From Candidatus Sodaliphilus limicaballi (GTDB lineage Bacteria; Bacteroidota; Bacteroidia; Bacteroidales; Muribaculaceae): a DNA stretch of 14,487 bases. The notes beneath the pieces were generated by a model. The model searched no databases. It was not told where the DNA came from and was given only the letters and a program-made list of their open reading frames with translations. Location: the NCBI GenBank assembly GCA_018065815.1, contig JAGHSP010000148.1, positions 1-14,487 on the forward strand, written 5' to 3'. This document shows, piece after piece, positions 7,707-13,649 of this stretch. The position numbers and the translations under genes are program-made. Each line of letters opens with the position of its first letter. The first letter of the stretch is position 1.

Positions 7707-8999
7707 TCACGCCTTGTGGGTCATGATGTCGAGCACCATGCGGTCGGTCTCGTTCATGCCGTCGGAGCCCACGCGGGTGAGGTTGTGAATGCAGCGGTCC
7801 ACGTCGTCCTCAATGAGTCCCTCGGCCGATGTTACATGACGGTTCTGGATGGCGAGCATTGCCGAGAGCACTGCGGTAGATACTCCGCTGGTCACTTTGA
7901 GCGCGCACGACGGCTTGGCACCGTCGCACACCATGCCGGCAAGGTTGGCAACCATGTTTTTCACGCTATATGACACCTGGTCGTAGTTTCCGCCCATGAG
8001 ATAGGTGATGCCGCACGAGGCACCTGTCGATGCCACAACGCATCCGCACAGCGCCGAGAGCTTGCCTAGCGACTGCTTGATGTAGATTGCGGTGAGGTGT
8101 GAGAGTATGAGGGCGCGCACCAGTTCCTCGTCGGTGTTGTGGTTTTCCTCGGCAAATACCACCACGGGCATCGTGCACGAAATGCCCTGGTTGCCTGATC
8201 CCGAGTTGCTCATTACCGGAATGGGAGCACCTGCCATGCGTGCGTCGCATGCCGACGAGGTGGCCGAGAGAATGTGGCTGAAGATGCTGTCGCCCATGAT
8301 GCCCTTGCCCAGCGGACGAGAAAGCGTCTTGCCCAGCGCGTGGCCGTAATTGCCTTTGAGTGCCTCGCGCGAAGCGTTCTCGTTGAGACGGCGGGCTTCC
8401 TTGATGAACTTAATTTCCTCGAGAGGTGATGTGGTGGCAAAGTCATACACCATGCGCAGCGTGAGGTCGCACTCATCGTGGTTATCCTCGTCACGGCCAT
8501 GGGCGAGAGGTTTGTCGAGCTGCACATTGCCGTCTCTTGCCACTTTCACAAAGTGGGTGTGGTCGTGGGCAATGATGGCAGTGGCGGTGTGGCCTGCGTC
8601 GTCGCTCACATTCACCTCGATATATAGTTTCTCGCTGATGCCTTCTTTCAGGCCGATAGAGATGCGTTTCTCGGCAATGTAGGCCTTGCCCTGCTCCACG
8701 GCGCTCGGTGTGACGTCGCGCAGCACTTCCAGGCCATAGGCGCTCTTACCCACCAGGCAACCCAGGGCGATGGCGATGGGCAGTCCCACCATGCCTGTGC
8801 CGGGAATACCCACACCCATGGCGTTTTTCAGTATGTTAGCGCTCAGCAACGCCTCGATGCGTGCCGGTGTGCATCCCAGCGTTTCGGTGGCACGTGCCAC
8901 ACACAGCGACACGGCCATGGGTTCAGTGCATCCGATAGCCGGAACAACCTCACGTTTAATCAGTGCGATAATCTCTTCGCGTTTATTTCTCTCAATCAT
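7707..8999 (-). CDS. cyuA: L-cysteine desulfidase / serine dehydratase alpha family (CyuA/CdsB, UPF0597)
   Basis: This 430-residue protein has the usual length of the CyuA (YhaM)/CdsB family. These cytoplasmic [4Fe-4S] enzymes break L-cysteine down to pyruvate, ammonia and sulfide. Diagnostic motifs are AIGCTEP (residues 21-27), PGTGMVGLPIA (66-76), SNSGSGNQGISCT (264-276), ALCGC (316-320) and MVCDGAKPSCALK (356-368). C24, C275, C318/C320 and C358 are candidates for cluster ligands. It carries no transporter or regulator gene next to it here; in some other bacteria cyuA pairs with a transporter. Paralogues are often annotated as iron-sulfur L-serine dehydratase alpha-like, and substrate cannot be decided from sequence alone. 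The ATG at 8999 lies 25 bases from the minus-strand promoter element at 9031-9024. Confidence 0.92.
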   Translation of the reverse strand: MIERNKREEIIALIKREVVPAIGCTEPMAVSLCVARATETLGCTPARIEALLSANILKNAMGVGIPGTGMVGLPIAIALGCLVGKSAYGLEVLRDVTPSAVEQGKAYIAEKRISIGLKEGISEKLYIEVNVSDDAGHTATAIIAHDHTHFVKVARDGNVQLDKPLAHGRDEDNHDECDLTLRMVYDFATTSPLEEIKFIKEARRLNENASREALKGNYGHALGKTLSRPLGKGIMGDSIFSHILSATSSACDARMAGAPIPVMSNSGSGNQGISCTMPVVVFAEENHNTDEELVRALILSHLTAIYIKQSLGKLSALCGCVVASTGASCGITYLMGGNYDQVSYSVKNMVANLAGMVCDGAKPSCALKVTSGVSTAVLSAMLAIQNRHVTSAEGLIEDDVDRCIHNLTRVGSDGMNETDRMVLDIMTHKA

Positions 9000-9019
9000 T
9001 TTAGGAGTTGTTTATGTTT

Positions 9020-9054
9020 TTTGCAAAGGTAATAAAAAATTAGTACCTTTGCAA
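9020..9054. promoter_or_regulatory. Mirror-symmetric divergent promoters (cyuA-like and rnpA)
   Basis: On the plus strand TTTG (9020-9023), a 20-bp spacer and TACCTTTG (9044-9051) form a promoter for rnpA, whose ATG is at 9062. On the minus strand TTG (9054-9052), a 20-bp spacer and TACCTTTG (9031-9024) form a promoter for the desulfidase. Both lie in one perfect inverted repeat, TTGCAAAGGTA (9021-9031) and TACCTTTGCAA (9044-9054), with a 12-bp AT-rich centre. Each -33 element abuts the other promoter's -7 element, so two polymerases cannot bind together. Confidence 0.8.
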
Positions 9055-9061
9055 CCGCATT

Positions 9062-9472
9062 ATGCAAGGATTGAGATTATATAAGGACGAGAAACTGTGC
9101 AGCCGCACTGCTGTGGGCATGCTGTTCGGTGGCGATGGCAAGGCAACTATCGCCTACCCGTTGCGTGCCGTGTACCGCTTTCACGCGCCTCGTGAGGGTC
9201 AGGTACATCCGGCCAAGTTCCTCATCGCTATCCCCAAGAAGAAGATACGCACCGCCGTGGGCCGAGTGCTGCTGCGTCGTCGCACGCGCGAGGCCTATCG
9301 CCTCAACCGCGATATCCTCTATCCGGTGTTACAGGAGAGCAACCTTGCCGCAGACATAGCATTCATCTACCTATCGACCGAGAAGATGGACTACGCCAAG
9401 ATCCAGGAGAAAATGCAGGAACTGCTGCGCCGCATAGCCCGCGACTCACAACAACACATAGCCTCCCTATGA
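9062..9472 (+). CDS. rnpA: Ribonuclease P protein component
   Basis: This 136-residue basic protein is the protein subunit of RNase P, which helps the catalytic RNA bind and cleave the 5' leader of pre-tRNAs. The N-terminal part (RLYKDEKLCSRTAVGMLF) is the usual opening of RnpA. The RNR signature lies at residues 68-83 (RVLLRRRTREAYRLNR), preceded by the FLIAIPKKKIRTAVG strand that lines the substrate groove. A Bacteroidetes-typical insertion lies between the first strand and that block. The stop overlaps the yidD start (ATGA), so the two are translationally coupled; this neighbour pair is widespread in bacteria. The promoter at 9020-9051 ends 10 bases before the ATG, giving an almost leaderless mRNA. 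Confidence 0.95.
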   Translation: MQGLRLYKDEKLCSRTAVGMLFGGDGKATIAYPLRAVYRFHAPREGQVHPAKFLIAIPKKKIRTAVGRVLLRRRTREAYRLNRDILYPVLQESNLAADIAFIYLSTEKMDYAKIQEKMQELLRRIARDSQQHIASL

Positions 9473-9711
9473 AACGAGTGTTCAACATAGTGATGCATGC
9501 CCTGGCGTGGTTGCTGTTGCAACCCATCTACTTCTACCAGCGTTGCATTTCACCGCTCACGCCTCCCGTGTGCCGTTTCACCCCCACATGCAGCCAGTAT
9601 GCCGTAGAGGCTATCAAGAAACACGGGCCCTTCAAGGGATTCTTGCTCGCCGTGTGGCGCATCTTGCGATGCAACCCCTGGGGCGGCAGCGGATATGACC
9701 CCGTGCCGTGA
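9469..9711 (+). CDS. yidD: Membrane protein insertion efficiency factor YidD
   Basis: This 80-residue protein is a complete YidD, a small membrane-associated factor thought to assist YidC in inserting inner-membrane proteins. The family signature is intact: QPIYFYQRCISP (18-29), CRFTPTCSQYAVEAI (35-49), HGPFKGFLLAVWRILRCNPW (52-71) and the closing GGSGYDPVP. The four conserved cysteines are C26, C35, C41 and C68. The amphipathic N terminus probably associates with the membrane. It starts on the stop codon of rnpA (4-base overlap). It is likely cotranscribed with rnpA; whether the transcript continues across the octamer repeat into tatD is not clear. Confidence 0.95.
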   Translation: MKRVFNIVMHALAWLLLQPIYFYQRCISPLTPPVCRFTPTCSQYAVEAIKKHGPFKGFLLAVWRILRCNPWGGSGYDPVP

Positions 9712-9743
9712 CCAGAAGTGTTAGAGATTATAAGACATTAAGA

Positions 9744-9848
9744 ATTAAACCTTTAAACCTTTAAACCTTTAAACCTTTAAACCCTTAAACCTTTAAACCT
9801 TTAAACCTTTAAACCTTTAAACCTTTAAACCTTTAAACCTTTACCCCC
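9744..9848 (+). repeat. Tandem octamer array, 12 units of TTTAAACC
   Basis: Twelve in-phase 8-bp units occupy 9744-9839. The first is ATTAAACC, the sixth is CTTAAACC and the other ten are exact TTTAAACC; the array then decays into TTTACCCCCTT up to 9848. It lies between the yidD stop and the tatD ATG at 9855, leaving only six bases between the decayed end and the start codon. Near-perfect units suggest recent slippage and likely copy-number variation. A degenerate relative precedes the acyltransferase gene at 13551-13608 in the same orientation. No promoter consensus is visible inside. Confidence 0.95.
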
Positions 9849-9854
9849 TTAACA

Positions 9855-10469
9855 ATGCTCGATATCCACACCCATAACCTGCAAGCCTCGTGCGACGCCG
9901 TGATCAGCGTGGCACCGTCGCAGTTTGCCCCTGTGGCGGGTAAACTATACAGCGTGGGCATCCACCCGTGGTTTAGTGCCGAGGAAGCCGCGCGTGAGCT
10001 CCCGTTGCTGGAGGATGCTGCCTCGCACCCGCAGGTGGTGGCTCTGGGCGAGACAGGGCTTGACGGAGTCAAGGGCATGGACATCGCGCTGCAACAACGT
10101 TACTTTGCCGCCCACATCGACCTTGCCAAGCAGATGCACAAACCCGTCATCGTGCACATGGTGCGCACCTCGCAGCAAGTGGCCAAGGCGTGTCGTGGCG
10201 CCGGTGTGCCCGTTATCATCCACGGCATGCGTGGCAACGAGAACGTGGCTCGCACGCTCATCGATGCCGGTTTCTACATTTCCTACGGTGCACACTTCAA
10301 CCCCGCAGCACTGCAAGCTACCCCACTCGACCGACTGCTGGTGGAGACCGACGACACGCCTGTTGCGATAGAGACCGTGCTAGAAAAAGTGTCGCAGGCC
10401 CTCTCCATCCCCACCCCCGCACTCACCCTGACGGTGCAGCGCAACGCAGCCACACTGCTTTCGCTCTAA
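9855..10469 (+). CDS. TatD-family metal-dependent hydrolase (short form)
   Basis: This 204-residue TIM-barrel hydrolase belongs to the TatD family, metal-dependent nucleases or hydrolases of the cytoplasm. Metal-site residues are visible: DIHTH (H5, H7), GETGLD (E66), VHM (H101), IIHGMRG (H123) and ETDD (D166). It is shorter than typical TatD (about 260 residues), which is usual for the Bacteroidetes subfamily encoded after rnpA-yidD, where HMVRTS replaces the common H-x-R-(D/E)-A. The known activity of E. coli TatD is a 3'-5' exonuclease/DNase; the substrate of this short group is not established. The gene converges on the minus-strand gene ending at 10472, with only two bases between stop codons and no terminator in between. 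Confidence 0.9.
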   Translation: MLDIHTHNLQASCDAVISVAPSQFAPVAGKLYSVGIHPWFSAEEAARELPLLEDAASHPQVVALGETGLDGVKGMDIALQQRYFAAHIDLAKQMHKPVIVHMVRTSQQVAKACRGAGVPVIIHGMRGNENVARTLIDAGFYISYGAHFNPAALQATPLDRLLVETDDTPVAIETVLEKVSQALSIPTPALTLTVQRNAATLLSL

Positions 10470-10471
10470 CC

Positions 10472-11017
10472 CTACACGGTGGTGTCGTTAATGTCCAAAA
10501 ACGTCATCTCGGCATTTTGCACCGAGAACCACACAAAGTTGTGGCTGGTGTTGAATGAAATGGCGACATAAGGATCTATGTAGCCAGATTCGCCCAAGCA
10601 AAGTTCCACGTTCACAGTGTCTTGTGGCACGAGGGGGTCTAGTCCTTGGCCTATGGCATCGAGGTAAGAAGGGGCGTGCTTCACCGCATCGAGAATGCTG
10701 TCAATGTTATTCTGCGTCATTAAGAGCTCCTTGGTGACGATGCTTCGGTGCTCGGGGTTGTCAAGCACTTTGCCTTTCACGAGCAGTTGCGCATCGTGCC
10801 ACGGGCCTATGGCGATGCGACCCGACCACATTTTACATTTTTTCTCGCTTGTCGCCTTTGAAGTCAGTTCACCCAGTCCGTCGTAATAGCGGGTGAAGTT
10901 TTGTTCTTTGATTCCAAGCACTTTGCACACCAGGCCTGCGATAAAGCCAAACAGTAACGCAAACGGTAAGCATATAAATGCTATGCCAATGAAAAACCAC
11001 TCAATAAACTTTGTCAT
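10472..11017 (-). CDS. Membrane-anchored protein of unknown function
   Basis: The protein has 181 residues from the ATG at 11017. A start farther upstream (11110) is possible in the frame but would overlap the preceding gene and add a basic, low-quality N terminus, so I reject it. Residues 1-33 form a long hydrophobic segment (FIEWFFIGIAFICLPFALL onwards) that should anchor the protein in the inner membrane, followed by a soluble domain of about 145 residues ending in YVAISFNTSHNFVWFSVQNA. I do not recognise the domain; a small alpha/beta fold is likely. It sits 35 bases behind the DUF2795-like gene and is presumably cotranscribed with it. The pair may be accessory, because neighbours on both sides are unrelated housekeeping or mobile genes. 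Confidence 0.75.
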   Translation of the reverse strand: MTKFIEWFFIGIAFICLPFALLFGFIAGLVCKVLGIKEQNFTRYYDGLGELTSKATSEKKCKMWSGRIAIGPWHDAQLLVKGKVLDNPEHRSIVTKELLMTQNNIDSILDAVKHAPSYLDAIGQGLDPLVPQDTVNVELCLGESGYIDPYVAISFNTSHNFVWFSVQNAEMTFLDINDTTV

Positions 11018-11052
11018 AATTGTGTGTGTGAATTTATAGATGTGAATAAATA

Positions 11053-11277
11053 TCAATACTCGTCTTCTTCCCAACCGAAGTCGTCGTTGGTGACAGGAAT
11101 GTCGGGCCAAATGTCATAGATGCTTTCGATATACTCGCCGTCATCCTCAAGTTCTTGAATGTTGTCAATCAGAGCCATAGGGGCGCCCGAACGTTCTAAA
11201 TATTCAATCAACTCAGCCTTGGTGCAAGGGAAAATGTCATTCTCAAAAAAAGAATTCCACGCTAGTGTAAAATACAT
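11053..11277 (-). CDS. DUF2795-like small acidic protein
   Basis: This 74-residue acidic protein contains FPCTKAELIEYLERSGAPMA and LIDNIQELEDDGEYIES, similar in pattern to DUF2795, a short helical domain (P-x-TKxELIxxAxxxGA, then a leucine-rich helix and DxEY). The tail DDFGWEEDEY is strongly acidic. There is no signal peptide or membrane segment. It is the first gene of a two-gene minus-strand unit with the membrane protein that follows it. Its function is unknown. The family assignment is by eye only and moderate; the reading frame itself is convincing because of its codon use and the tight spacing to the next gene. A possible -7-like TAACTTTT on the minus strand upstream is imperfect. Confidence 0.7.
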   Translation of the reverse strand: MYFTLAWNSFFENDIFPCTKAELIEYLERSGAPMALIDNIQELEDDGEYIESIYDIWPDIPVTNDDFGWEEDEY

Positions 11278-11640
11278 AATGTGTTAGATTAAAAAGTTAT
11301 TATATATATTCAATTAACAATTATTTTGTCATATTCCAAACCCAAATGTAATTTTTTTAATTGATTTTCGTTCGCTGGTAGAACCTAATAATGACTCACA
11401 GTTACTCAATTGTTATTAAATAAAGTGTAAAAAAGTTCCATCTTTTACCCCATAGAATATGTTACAAGTTTTTTTAACAAAGTGGTGTTTGATTGTAACT
11501 ATTCCCCCAAATGGAACATGGGTAAATCAAGGCAACCAATCCCGAAGGCATCGATGCCCGAAAATGCACCAAAAATGTGATTTTGCACCCCAAAATGTGC
11601 CAAAAAAATGTGATTTTCTAATTGAAAATATTCCACAATC
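11278..11640. other. AT-rich intergenic region, no convincing gene
   Basis: This stretch between divergent genes is clearly more AT-rich than the coding regions to its left. Visible structure is limited to long A and T tracts and a short imperfect direct repeat near 11565-11616, where an AATGTGATTTT-like unit occurs twice after CACCAAAA/GCCAAAAA. A 65-codon plus-strand frame (11459-11656) covers it and contains HQKCDF and PKKCDF; its stop lies inside the first palindrome copy. I cannot tell whether that frame is a relic, a leader peptide or chance. Confidence 0.5.
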
Positions 11641-11650
11641 TATGTTTGCT

Positions 11651-11690
11651 TACTGAAAAAATGGTCGTAAATGCGACTAAAGTTGCAGTA
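11651..11690 (+). repeat. 40-bp palindromic repeat, copy 1
   Basis: This is 38/40 identical to copy 3. The -7 element TATGTTTG (11641-11648) lies two bases upstream. The embedded ATG (11661) opens a 10-codon frame encoding MVVNATKVAV, then TAA. The outer stem has one mismatch (TACTGaAA with TTGCAGTA), and the inner stem keeps a G-U pair. Confidence 0.9.
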
Positions 11691-11704
11691 TAAGACGCTT
11701 TTTC

Positions 11705-11735
11705 TTTGGTCTTAAAGATAAATTCATTACTTTTG
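11705..11735 (+). promoter_or_regulatory. Promoter of the ATPase gene
   Basis: TTTG at 11705-11708, a 19-bp spacer and TACTTTTG at 11728-11735 match the Bacteroidetes promoter consensus. Palindrome copy 2 begins on the next base. The mRNA should therefore start within the left arm of the palindrome and just before the ATG at 11746, which is nearly leaderless for that start or carries a leader of about 55 nt for the ATG at 11797. Confidence 0.7.
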
Positions 11736-11775
11736 CAGTGCAAAAATGGCCGCAAATGCGACTAAAGTTGCAGTA
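11736..11775 (+). repeat. 40-bp palindromic repeat, copy 2, overlapping the ATPase start
   Basis: This is 37/40 identical to copy 3. The embedded ATG (11746) is in frame with the ATPase, adding MAANATKVAV to its N terminus. The outer arms are TGCAA (11739-11743) and TTGCA; one inner-stem pair is lost (GGCCGC with GCGAC). The spacing from start of repeat to ATG is 10 bases, as in the other copies. Confidence 0.9.
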
Positions 11776-13113
11776 GGATTCAAAATTGAACATGAAATGG
11801 TAATCGAAAGAAGCAAATACGTCGAGCTGCTGATGCAGAAAAGATGGAACAAGAAGGTAAAGATAGTCACTGGTATAAGACGATGTGGTAAGTCTTTTCT
11901 CCTTAATACTCTTTTCAAGCAGAAACTGATTGAAGAAGGTGTTGCCGAGAGCAACATTATTGAACTTGCTCTAGATAAAAAATCACATATTAAATATAGG
12001 AATCCGGATATGCTCTATGATTACATCATTGGGAAAACCCAAGATCAAGACTCCCAGTATTATGTGATGATTGATGAAATTCAGCTTTCATATAAAGTTA
12101 GAAACAAAGAGATTGATGAGGCTTCGGTTCCTGTAGAAGATAGGGCCATGCTATATACAACTTTTTATGACGTGTTGAACGATTTGATGTCACGCCCTAA
12201 CATAGACATCTATGTGACCGGTTCTAACTCAAAGATGCTCTCAAAGGACATTGTGACAAACTTTCGCGATCGAGGGTCAGAGATAAAAGTGATGCCGTTG
12301 TCTTTCAAGGAATTTGTCGACTATTCTGGCATGGAGAAAGCTGATGCTTTAGAGCAATACATGATGTATGGTGGCATGCCGCTGGCTGTTGTTGAGGCCG
12401 ATGAGCATGAAAAGGCTAATTATCTTAAAGGGTTGTTTTCAAATGTCTATATCAAAGACATAGTAGAACGCTACAAGCTCAAAGGCGATGCGGTGCTCAG
12501 TGCGCTGGTTGATGCGCTCTCGTCATCAGTGGGCTCACTTACTAACCCCCACAAACTAGCTTGCACAGCGGCAACATTGCTTGACAAAACCACTTCTGAT
12601 AGCACAATAAAGAACTATCTTGATTATCTGGAAGATGCATTTCTGTTCAATAGTGCAAAACGATATGATGTAAAGGGTAGGAAATATTTTAACAGCATCC
12701 AAAAATATTATGCTGTGGATTTGGGGCTGCGAAATGCCCGGTTAAATTTCCGTCAGCAGGAGAGATCTCACTTGATGGAGAATATTCTTTATAATGAACT
12801 GATTCACCGTGGCTACAACGTGGATGTTGGTGTTGTTGAGGTTGCAAAAGTGGTAGATGGCACACGCAGGCAGAGCCAGTACGAAATTGATTTTGTGGTA
12901 AATACGGGGAACAATAAGGTTTATATCCAGTCGGCATTGAACATTGACACCAAAGAGAAAAAAGAGCAGGAAACATTCTCCCTGCACCACACTGGTGACT
13001 TCTTCCGCAAAATAGTAGTATTGGATGGCAATCAGAAGATGTGGACCGATGATGACGGAGTGGAATATATTGGTGTCATTCCTTTCCTTCTTGAGGACTG
13101 TTTGAGAAGTTGA
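11746..13113 (+). CDS. AAA-family ATPase with DUF4143 C-terminal domain
   Basis: This 455-residue protein belongs to the AAA_14/DUF4143 ATPases, abundant accessory proteins of Bacteroidetes with unclear function. The Walker A motif is GIRRCGKS (43-50), Walker B is YYVMIDEIQ (105-113), and a sensor-like strand is IYVTGSNSKML (155-165). The MYGGMP segment (197-202) leads to DUF4143 from about 230. The C terminus (ELIHRGYNVDVG, YEIDFVV, VYIQSALNI) resembles a PD-(D/E)xK nuclease-like fold with Q replacing the last acid/lysine pair. Relatives normally begin M-I/V-IER, matching the ATG at 11797 (M18); the 17 extra residues come from palindrome copy 2 and the sequence after it. The gene is markedly AT-richer than its neighbours and is flanked by repeats, suggesting horizontal origin. 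Role uncertain. Confidence 0.9.
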   Translation: MAANATKVAVGFKIEHEMVIERSKYVELLMQKRWNKKVKIVTGIRRCGKSFLLNTLFKQKLIEEGVAESNIIELALDKKSHIKYRNPDMLYDYIIGKTQDQDSQYYVMIDEIQLSYKVRNKEIDEASVPVEDRAMLYTTFYDVLNDLMSRPNIDIYVTGSNSKMLSKDIVTNFRDRGSEIKVMPLSFKEFVDYSGMEKADALEQYMMYGGMPLAVVEADEHEKANYLKGLFSNVYIKDIVERYKLKGDAVLSALVDALSSSVGSLTNPHKLACTAATLLDKTTSDSTIKNYLDYLEDAFLFNSAKRYDVKGRKYFNSIQKYYAVDLGLRNARLNFRQQERSHLMENILYNELIHRGYNVDVGVVEVAKVVDGTRRQSQYEIDFVVNTGNNKVYIQSALNIDTKEKKEQETFSLHHTGDFFRKIVVLDGNQKMWTDDDGVEYIGVIPFLLEDCLRS

Positions 13114-13156
13114 CATGACGGCGACACTACGACCGCATGGCTTGTTGTCGGTTCTC

Positions 13157-13196
13157 TACTGCAAAAATGGTCGCAAATGCGACTAAAGTTGCAGTA
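13157..13196 (+). repeat. 40-bp palindromic repeat, copy 3 (most symmetric)
   Basis: The outer arms TACTGCAA and TTGCAGTA pair perfectly over 8 bp, the inner arms GTCGC and GCGAC over 5 bp (7 with a T-A and a G-T pair), around an AAAT loop. The ATG at 13167 opens a 43-codon frame (MVANATKVAV at its start) ending at 13298 inside the tRNA terminator. No -7 promoter motif precedes this copy, so it may be a silent remnant at the right edge of the ATPase segment. Confidence 0.9.
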
Positions 13197-13285
13197 AGAA
13201 TTGATGGGTTGATACGGAAATGTGGCTGGGAGTGTGATGATATAGACGAAAAAAGCCGAGGAGACCGTGTGCCAATTTTACAAAA

Positions 13286-13325
13286 GAAAAATCGCTAACT
13301 GGTTATTATCAACCTGTTAGCGATT
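13286..13325 (-). terminator. Intrinsic terminator of the tRNA gene
   Basis: Read on the minus strand, AATCGCTAAC and GTTAGCGATT pair perfectly. The stem continues with GGTT and AACC after an opposed A/A mismatch, closes on a 6-nt loop and is followed by a T-rich run (TTTTTCTTTT). It lies 8 bases beyond the tRNA 3' end. Confidence 0.85.
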
Positions 13326-13333
13326 GTATTTTG

Positions 13334-13407
13334 TGGTCCCACTTGGGCTTGAACCAAGGACTCCCTGATTATGAGTCAGGTGCTCTAACCAACTGAGCTA
13401 TGGGACC
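13334..13407 (-). tRNA. tRNA with CAT anticodon (Ile2 or elongator Met)
   Basis: The minus strand folds as a standard cloverleaf of 74 nt: acceptor GGTCCCA/TGGGACC, D arm GCTC-AGTTGGTTA-GAGC, anticodon arm CCTGA-CTCATAA-TCAGG, variable loop GAGTC, T arm CTTGG-TTCAAGC-CCAAG, discriminator A. The anticodon is CAT. The 3' CCA is not encoded (the next bases are CAA) and must be added. It is not initiator-like: the anticodon stem lacks three G-C pairs next to the loop. C4-G69 and C5-G68 are the pairs TilS prefers in E. coli tRNA-Ile2, so a lysidine-modified isoleucine tRNA is plausible, but automated calls would say Met. Confidence 0.95.
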
Positions 13408-13439
13408 GCTTTGATGGGGCTCGTGCCCTAAAAGCGTCG

Positions 13440-13447
13440 CAAAGTTA
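13440..13447 (-). promoter_or_regulatory. -7 promoter element of the tRNA gene
   Basis: On the minus strand TAACTTTG matches TAnnTTTG and ends 32 bases before the mature tRNA 5' end. A clear -33 TTG is missing at 19-21 bp; TTAG is the closest. RNase P would remove a leader of about 25 nt. Confidence 0.55.
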
Positions 13448-13550
13448 CAACTTTTTATTGACCATACCTAATTTTTAGGCATTTTTTTGACTTCATGGCG
13501 TTTTTTTTTGTCTCTCGGGGAACTCGGGGAACTCGCAGAATATTTTTTTA
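13448..13550. other. Intergenic: small hairpin, T tracts and 9-bp tandem repeat
   Basis: GCCTAAAAATTAGG-like pairing near 13468-13481 can form a small hairpin. A 9-bp unit CTCGGGGAA is repeated at 13514-13522 and 13523-13531, with a partial third copy (CTCG) after it. Several T tracts surround it. No gene or promoter is evident. Confidence 0.6.
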
Positions 13551-13608
13551 CCTCTTAAACCTTAAACCTTTATACTCTTAAACCCTTAAACCTTTAAACT
13601 CTTATTCT
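13551..13608 (+). repeat. Degenerate TTTAAACC-type repeat before the acyltransferase gene
   Basis: About seven irregular 7-9-bp units (such as CTTAAAC, CTTAAACCC, TTTAAACT) occur in the same orientation and the same position relative to the next gene as the perfect octamer array at 9744-9848. Loss of phase and point changes suggest an old array or a recurrent leader motif. The downstream gene starts about 60 bases later. Confidence 0.8.
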
Positions 13609-13649
13609 TATTTTGCGTTGCCTTAGGTGTAAGTAATGAAAAAAATGAT

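Noticed and set aside
7665..7973. Plus-strand frames antisense to the desulfidase gene
   Set aside because: They are shadows of a well-conserved minus-strand gene with intact family motifs.
9744..9848. CRISPR-like array
   Set aside because: The units are contiguous 8-mers without spacers and there are no cas genes; it is a simple tandem repeat.
11017..11110. Upstream start for the membrane protein gene
   Set aside because: It would overlap the DUF2795-like gene in another frame and places a basic segment before the membrane helix; MTKFIEW at 11017 is a normal start.
13325..13345. tRNA 3'-end attachment site for an integrated element
   Set aside because: No second copy of the tRNA 3' end is seen in the window and there is no integrase gene; the neighbouring cassette is bounded by the palindromic repeat instead.
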